From: an uncultured Dysgonomonas sp.
GTDB taxonomy: Bacteria; Bacteroidota; Bacteroidia; Bacteroidales; Dysgonomonadaceae
Length of the DNA stretch: 12,883 bases
Reading direction: 5' to 3'
Assembly: GCA_900556485.1 (NCBI GenBank)
Contig: USOX01000030.1
Location: 1-12,883, forward strand
The notes below the pieces were generated by a model. It did not search any database. It worked only from the letters and a program-made list of their open reading frames with translations, and had not been told where the DNA came from. This document shows, in pieces, positions 8,180-12,883 of this stretch. Made by a program: the position numbers and the translations under genes. The number at the start of each line of letters is the position of its first letter. Within the stretch, counting starts at the first letter, position 1.

Positions 8180-10114
8180 TTATCGGGTTAATACAAAACC
8201 ACTATTGGGTTGGATTGAAATAAATATTTTCCCGGTTTTATCGATTTTATTAATCTCTAACAAAAGCTTCTTATCTTTTTTATCATTATACACTGATACA
8301 TTTTGTCCGGCCAACATTGGCAAATTTAAATTGAGATTCACAGGGATTTCCCCCGCATTAACTCCTGCGACATACCATTTATCGCCGTTTCGCCGAGCTA
8401 ATACTGCATATCTTCCCGGATAACCGTCTATATAGACAGTCTCGTCCCAAGTAGTTGGTATTTTCTTCATGAAATCGATAGCAGAAGCAGGTGCATCGGT
8501 CAAATTATTAGGTGTAAGAGCAAACATCTGCACAGGATTCTGAAATAAAATTCCTGTCGCTAATTGGAAGGCATCGGTAGTCAATCGCTCTTGACCTTCC
8601 TTGTTTTCTTTATTCAGATATTTATTCAAAAGTACACCGCCAAATTCCATACATCCGACAGTATTACGGATAAAAGGATGCAGCGAGGCATATAGTGATT
8701 CATTCTTACGAACATCCTCCGAAAAGATCAGCATCTCGGAAGCCAATACCGCTTCACTGCCGACATAGTTGGGATAGATCCGTTCCCATCCGCGAGGGAG
8801 TGTACAGCCATGGAAAATAATCATCAATCCATAATCATTAGCATCGGAGAGGATGTCTTCGTACAATCGCATAGTCTCTTGCTTATCACCTCCAAAGAAG
8901 TCGACTTTTAAGCCTTTCACTCCGACATTTTTCAACCATTTCATTTCTTTTTTGCGAGCAACGGAAGTATTCATCCGGTTTCTCGGTCCTTGAGGGGCAT
9001 CGTTAAACGAACCGTTGGAATTATACCACAAGAAAACATCTACATTTTTCGAATTGGCATATTTAATCAACTCTTCCATTTTTTCGTATCCGATGTTGTT
9101 GTCCCATAATGCGTCTATCAGTATATATTCATATCCCATTGCTGAGGCTAAGTCGATGTATCTGACCTGATCGTCCCAATTCATACTGTTGTCTTGCCAT
9201 ACAATCCAGCTCCATGTGCTGCGTCCGTATTTATACTTTTGAGAAGCATCGTAAAGTGGTTCTACAACATCGAACGGAATCGTTGTTTCCACAACAGGTT
9301 TCAGATTATCTCCTATGGTTATAGTCCTCCATGGCGTTACACCGGGCAAACCGATCTGAACACCATTACTTCCGAATCCATTGTTTTCTTTGGGATTCGG
9401 GTATTCAACTGTGTACATTCCATCGTGATATTTGCCCAAATGGGAAGCACAATACAGACTTGTAACTCCTGTTTCGGACAACAATACCCATCCGTCATTG
9501 CCTACACGGAAAAGACCGGGAAAAACATAACCTGTACCCGAAGTAGTTTCCGCCATAGGCACATCTGTCTGATAACCCGATTCGTAACTGGGCGACGTAC
9601 GGGCAAAAGACTCCATCGGCGCCATCATGTACGATACAAAAGCGGTAGTAACGGACGGAAACCTGAATCCGGTCGTCTCTTTTTCGACTACACAAGCCCT
9701 GCGCTCTCCCCAAGCAGACAGTTCGTAACGAAAAGCCACATCATTATTACTCACTTGAAATAGTACGGAAAGCTGCCTTTCTTTGGCATCCTGAAATGTA
9801 CATCTCAAAGTATTTGCTTCGTAATGAACCTGAGCCTGTTTTATTTTATCCTGTGTATATTTTTTATCGACCTTTCCTTCCGATTTCTGGACAAATTTCA
9901 TATTCGTACTGAAATCGCCTTCATTGGTAATCAATCCCAATGGTGAACTTTCGAGCATAGGTTTATCTTTATACGTAACCGAGTACATCGGTTTACCCTC
10001 TTTCACAAAAATCTTCACATTCAGATGTCCGTCAGGACTCAAAACGGACATATCCTGCGAATATACCGACCATGCACATAACACTCCGAAGATCAAAACA
10101 AAAAACTTTCTCAT
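8180..10114 (-). CDS. GH97 glycoside hydrolase, retaining alpha-galactosidase-like
   Basis: This 644-residue protein starts at ATG 10114 with the signal peptide [20 protein letters not shown]. It has the three GH97 parts: an N-terminal super-sandwich (about 21-290, beginning [12 protein letters not shown]), a (beta/alpha)8 barrel (about 295-560, with [15 protein letters not shown] and YILIDALWD), and a C-terminal beta-domain (about 565-644). [11 protein letters not shown] places an Asp (D405) where the retaining members, such as the B. thetaiotaomicron alpha-galactosidase, have their nucleophile. E454 in VGSEAV is the likely acid/base. The inverting SusB-type alpha-glucosidases lack this Asp. 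The product is therefore more likely an alpha-galactosidase-type enzyme than an amylolytic one, but other alpha-linked sugars are possible. Length is close to the roughly 660 residues of characterised members. A 181-bp gap with a palindromic repeat separates it from the broken GH31 gene upstream, and it is tightly linked to the GH43 gene downstream. Confidence 0.92.
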   Translation of the reverse strand: MRKFFVLIFGVLCAWSVYSQDMSVLSPDGHLNVKIFVKEGKPMYSVTYKDKPMLESSPLGLITNEGDFSTNMKFVQKSEGKVDKKYTQDKIKQAQVHYEANTLRCTFQDAKERQLSVLFQVSNNDVAFRYELSAWGERRACVVEKETTGFRFPSVTTAFVSYMMAPMESFARTSPSYESGYQTDVPMAETTSGTGYVFPGLFRVGNDGWVLLSETGVTSLYCASHLGKYHDGMYTVEYPNPKENNGFGSNGVQIGLPGVTPWRTITIGDNLKPVVETTIPFDVVEPLYDASQKYKYGRSTWSWIVWQDNSMNWDDQVRYIDLASAMGYEYILIDALWDNNIGYEKMEELIKYANSKNVDVFLWYNSNGSFNDAPQGPRNRMNTSVARKKEMKWLKNVGVKGLKVDFFGGDKQETMRLYEDILSDANDYGLMIIFHGCTLPRGWERIYPNYVGSEAVLASEMLIFSEDVRKNESLYASLHPFIRNTVGCMEFGGVLLNKYLNKENKEGQERLTTDAFQLATGILFQNPVQMFALTPNNLTDAPASAIDFMKKIPTTWDETVYIDGYPGRYAVLARRNGDKWYVAGVNAGEIPVNLNLNLPMLAGQNVSVYNDKKDKKLLLEINKIDKTGKIFISIQPNSGFVLTR

Positions 10115-10194
10115 CTTTTATATTATAATTTACGATAAACATTGAAGCCGTTTTCACTTTTATAGTAACTATTTTTCTTAGCTTTTTGCGATTT

Positions 10195-10263
10195 TGTCAT
10201 ACTGAACCGTAGGTGAAGCATCTGTTTCGTTAAAAAAGATCTTTCGTTTCACTCAAGATGACA
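10195..10263. repeat. REP-like imperfect inverted repeat between GH31 and GH97
   Basis: The 69-bp element starts with TGTCATACTGA and ends with ACTCAAGATGACA. Its arms are imperfect reverse complements: TGTCAT, a TGA core, a GAA-containing stretch and AGATCT-like ends (GCATCT on the left, AGATCT on the right), with a short AT-rich centre. It resembles the dispersed palindromes of the GTCAT-CTGA-GAAG-ATCT kind often seen between genes in Bacteroidetes and related genomes. That resemblance is from memory, not from a search. Transcribed, it would form a long hairpin that could affect mRNA stability or processing within the operon. I see no promoter consensus in the rest of this 181-base gap. Confidence 0.65.
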
Positions 10264-10295
10264 AGAAAAGTAAAAAGTCAAGACGAATTCAATAT

Positions 10296-12739
10296 CTATA
10301 ATTTCACCTCTATTTTATTTCCTTTATATTCAACAGTCTTTTGAGTACCATCCTGCAATACTATGGTAAACTGCCTGTTCGACAACATGCCGGTATAAGA
10401 GCCCTTTCTTTTTTCGATAATTAATTTTCGGGAAGAATTATCCCATGTCATCGGTATCTCTGTATAAGCCCCTTTTTCATAATTATAATTATCTCCTTCA
10501 TCTTCATAGAGGGTAAAACTGCCGTTAGCTCCCTCGTATACCTTTAAGGTAAGGTTATCCCATTTCTTCTCGGCAGCATACTGTACTTTAGGCCCTATCG
10601 GGATAATACTACCTGCCTTAACATACAGAGGAATCATATCTATGCTTGTCTCACGTACTATCTCTTTTCCTCCATTGTGTTTCTCGTTCGTCCAGAAATC
10701 ATACCATATTGTCCCCTCAGGCAAATATACTTTAGTCGATTTCGTTTTGGTAAAATCAGCATTGGCAACCGCATCTTGCTTTTTAGAATCTCTGTTCCAT
10801 CCATCTTCTTCATTCACTTTTACTATTGTTTCGGGGGTGTATTGAGCCTGAACTATAGGCGCTACAAGAATGGATTTGCCAAACATGTACTGATTGTTGA
10901 TATCCAAAGCATTTTTATCGTGAGGAAAATCCATCACCAAAGCCCTCATAAAGCTCGATTGATTGTTTGTTACCTGCCATGAAGTGGAGTAAATATAAGG
11001 CAATAGTGAATAACGCAGATTGATAGTTTTTTCAATGGCATCGTAGATAGGCTCACCCTTTTTCCCAAAGAAATATATTTCGCGCGGAGTATCCGTACCA
11101 TGCGAACGCATCATCGAATTGAATGCCCCGAATTGCATCCATCTTACATATAATTCCTGAAACATCGGATTCTTTGTAGCGCTTCCGTCGTTCGGGGTAT
11201 TGTTATAATGTCCCGCAAAAAATCCGCCTATATCGCTGTTCCAATGAGGCAGTCCGCATATTGAGAAATTCAATCCTGCAGGAATCTGATTGCGCAACGA
11301 CTCCCAAGAAGAGCCAACATCGCCCGACCATACATTAGCCCCGTAACGTTGTTGTCCTGCAAAGCCTGAACGCGTCAATATAAACACCCGCTTAACGGAA
11401 GTCACCGAACGCTGGTGATCATATACGCCTCCTACCGACATGAGCGGATAGGCATTGCGAACTTTACGGAATGAACCCAAATAGGTCTTGGTATCCATAT
11501 CTTCGGGCTTCCAATCGAGATGATCGGGTTCGGTCGAATCCATCCACCATCCGTCCATTCCCAGTTTAAAAATACCATCATTGAGATATTTCCAATATAT
11601 GTCGCGGGCTTTAGGATTGTATGCATCATATACACGTACCCCCGAAGGATATTCCATGTTGGGAGGCCATGAATCAATTCCCGATTGAGGCCATGTAGAG
11701 AAGTTAAACAGCATGCCGTTTTTATCCAGTTCTCTATAAGGTTTTGTCTGCGGACCGAACGAAGACCAAATAGAAATAATCATGTGTGCATTCATGGCAT
11801 GTACATCGTCAATCATCTTTTGAGGCTTATTAAATTCGGGATTTTGGAAATCCATTGCATTCCATAGATAATTATTTCCCCAGTATTGCCAATCCTGAAT
11901 AATACCATCGATAGGAACTCCCAATTCTCTGTATTTACTGACTACACCTACTGTTTCGTCCTGACTCTTATAACGCTCTTTGCTCTGCCAGAATCCGTAT
12001 GTCATAAAGGAAACATAGGAACCAGTCCTGTCAGACTGCGCATTTGTGCAATTACGCCATCGGCATTGCCTCCATTCATAAAATAATAATCGACACAATC
12101 TCCTACTTCAGAAGTAAATGAGGTTTCCTGCTGATCGTCTTTAAAAACTGTAGGCGAATAATTATCCCAGAATACGCCGTATCCTTTGTTTGATTGAAAG
12201 AAAGTCACAACATTCTCAACATTCCCTTGTATCAGATTCTTAGTCTGGTTGCGTTGTATCATTTTTCCGTTTTGCAACTGTCCAAGCCCGTAAATAGCTT
12301 CGTCCTTATCGAGAGCAAAAGGTTGACAAACCTTAAATGTTTTGACACCTGCATCATTGAAATCCGTAAATTGAGGTGCACTTTTTTCTTTCAGCAAAGA
12401 TTTATTCTTGGCGTCTACGAAATTTATTACACCTGATTTCAAGTCTATACTGATCCCAATGTTGTTACTCTTTAGTGTTACAACATCTTCTTTTTGTTCT
12501 GTCGAGAATTTGATAATTTGTGGTTTTCCGACAACGGATAAACTTTCTTTAGTATACTTCCATCCTACAGGAGACTTTACAACTCTTATCGTAGAGGGAC
12601 TATAAAATTGAAGTTCTACATCAATAGAGTTAATTGTCACTTTCAGTCCGTTCGGTGTCTTTTCGTAATTTTGTGCCGTTATGTTTGTATTACAAATAAA
12701 TATAACCAATAAAAATGCTAGAATAGATCTGGTTTTCAT
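10296..12739 (-). pseudogene. GH31 alpha-xylosidase-like gene, interrupted by a 1-base frameshift
   Basis: Two overlapping frames together make one GH31 protein of about 814 residues. The 5' part (12739 to 12002) has a signal peptide (MKTRSILAFLLVIFICNTNITAQ) and the N-terminal beta-sandwich, with IYGLGQLQNG and YGVFWDNYSPT. It stops after VPMFPL. The 3' part (12005 to 10296) continues without loss at TYGFWQSKERY and carries the (beta/alpha)8 barrel. The nucleophile Asp is in WWMDSTEPD (about residue 401) and the acid/base Asp in WSGDVGSSW (about 474). IGGFF and a C-terminal DUF5110-like sandwich (GSFTLYEDEGDNYNY) follow. The residues and overall pattern resemble bacterial alpha-xylosidases, which remove alpha-xylose from the ends of xyloglucan or complex xylan oligosaccharides; alpha-glucosidase activity is possible. 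A further ATG at 12766 would add nine residues. The start at 12739 gives a cleaner signal peptide and a more usual leader length. It is the first gene of the operon. The rest of the gene is undamaged, so the lesion is recent, a sequencing error, or tolerated. Confidence 0.88.
12002..12005 (-). other. Frameshift point in the GH31 gene, forming an ATGA stop/start overlap
   Basis: On the minus strand the codons run CCT TTA TGA CAT, where the family pattern calls for CCT TTA TGG ACA TAC (P-L-W-T-Y). One G is missing from the Trp codon. The deletion creates a TGA stop that overlaps an ATG in the restored frame (ATGA at 12005-12002). Re-initiation there would start at M-T-Y-G-F-W, exactly at the beginning of the catalytic barrel. 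No run of identical bases longer than the expected GG is present, and no good Shine-Dalgarno precedes the ATG. Confidence 0.8.
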
Positions 12740-12789
12740 GGGTTTTAATATGTTAAGGTTTTTCATTTGATGATTAGAAACATACTTTA

Positions 12790-12797
12790 CAAAAATA
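12790..12797 (-). promoter_or_regulatory. Putative -7 box of the GH31-GH97-GH43-GH43-esterase operon
   Basis: The minus strand reads TATTTTTG, matching TAnnTTTG. It lies about 50 bases upstream of the preferred GH31 start at 12739 and 23 bases upstream of the alternative at 12766. A transcript starting about seven bases downstream would leave a leader of roughly 44 or 17 bases, which favours the 12739 start. No TTG is seen in the -33 region; operator-like repeats occupy the DNA from 26 bases upstream instead. Confidence 0.5.
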
Positions 12798-12823
12798 ATT
12801 CAGAATGAATCCATTCCTTTTTT

Positions 12824-12859
12824 AATTTTAGATAATAAACTTTTAATTATAGATACATT
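12824..12859. promoter_or_regulatory. Tandem 21-bp-spaced operator-like repeats upstream of the GH31 operon
   Basis: AATTTTAGATAATAA (12824-12838) and AATTATAGATACATT (12845-12859) are direct repeats with their GATA cores (G at 12831 and 12852) exactly 21 bp apart. The second copy is identical over 15 bases to the copy at 448-462 in front of GH95. The proximal repeat starts 26 bases upstream of the -7 box, against 25 bases at GH95. This same-face, two-turn spacing is typical of AraC-family tandem sites. I infer binding by the HTCS output domain. I see nothing definite in the remaining bases to the window edge. Confidence 0.55.
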
Positions 12860-12883
12860 TCCCGTTCTGCAACAACATTCTTC

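Noticed and set aside
10127..10137. AATTTACGATA, a weak operator-like match just upstream of GH97
   Set aside because: It has two mismatches to the core and no partner at 21 bp. It is too weak in AT-rich DNA to call an operator.
10293..10303. Reverse-oriented AATTATAGATA match overlapping the GH31 stop codon
   Set aside because: It is a single copy in the opposite orientation, partly inside coding sequence, with no partner 21 bp away and no -7 box nearby. It is probably chance.
11998..12016. Programmed ribosomal frameshifting as the explanation for the GH31 break
   Set aside because: The codons before the stop (TTT CCT TTA TGA) contain no X XXY YYZ slippery heptamer, and I see no strong downstream stem. 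GH31 hydrolases are not known to use frameshifting. A deleted G explains the sequence exactly.
12006..12098. Extension of the GH31 3' frame upstream of the frameshift
   Set aside because: The translation here (MCRLLFYEW and on) does not resemble GH31, while the other frame does. It is read-back in the wrong frame before the lesion and not a genuine N-terminus.
1..12883. tRNA, rRNA, CRISPR arrays, insertion sequences or phage genes
   Set aside because: I looked for cloverleaf-like blocks, regularly spaced long repeats and transposase or integrase frames and saw none. The only dispersed-repeat candidate is the palindrome at 10195-10263.

Overview
The window looks like part of a carbohydrate-utilisation locus (PUL type) from a gut- or environment-associated member of the Bacteroidales. 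The pointers are a giant hybrid two-component regulator (HTCS), a cluster of secreted glycoside hydrolases, start sites without Shine-Dalgarno sequences, promoter -7 boxes of the TAnnTTTG type, and an AT-rich base composition. The genus cannot be fixed by eye; Dysgonomonas, Bacteroides and Parabacteroides are all possible. Every gene lies on the minus strand, so transcription runs from the right end to the left.

Layout in transcription order. At 12790-12859 there is a promoter with a pair of direct repeats. It leads into an apparent five-gene operon: a GH31 alpha-xylosidase-like gene broken by a one-base deletion (10296-12739), a GH97 enzyme of the retaining, alpha-galactosidase-like type (8180-10114), a GH43 enzyme with a C-terminal CBM6-like domain (6799-8163), a second GH43 without that domain (5632-6732), and a SASA/CE6-like acetylesterase lipoprotein (4759-5610). 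A palindromic terminator follows (4662-4691). Next comes the HTCS (705-4616) with its own terminator (647-678). Then a 360-bp regulatory gap holds a second promoter of the same design, driving a GH95 gene cut off by the left edge (1-344).

How the parts fit together. The two enzyme transcription units (GH31 operon and GH95) share the 15-base sequence AATTATAGATACATT. In both, related half-sites are repeated in the same direction with a 21-bp period and begin 25-26 bp upstream of a TAnnTTTG box. This is what an AraC-type output domain such as that of the HTCS would be expected to bind, so I infer an HTCS regulon with two target promoters in this window. The enzymes would remove alpha-xylosyl, arabinosyl, fucosyl or L-galactosyl, alpha-galactosyl and acetyl decorations. 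That set fits a highly decorated hemicellulose such as complex glucuronoarabinoxylan, or fucosylated and acetylated xyloglucan.

No SusC/SusD pair and no backbone-cleaving endo-enzyme lies in the window, so the locus probably continues outside it. I see no wholly new gene system. The most notable points are the shared 21-bp operator architecture and the GH31 lesion, which turns a Trp codon into an ATGA stop/start overlap.
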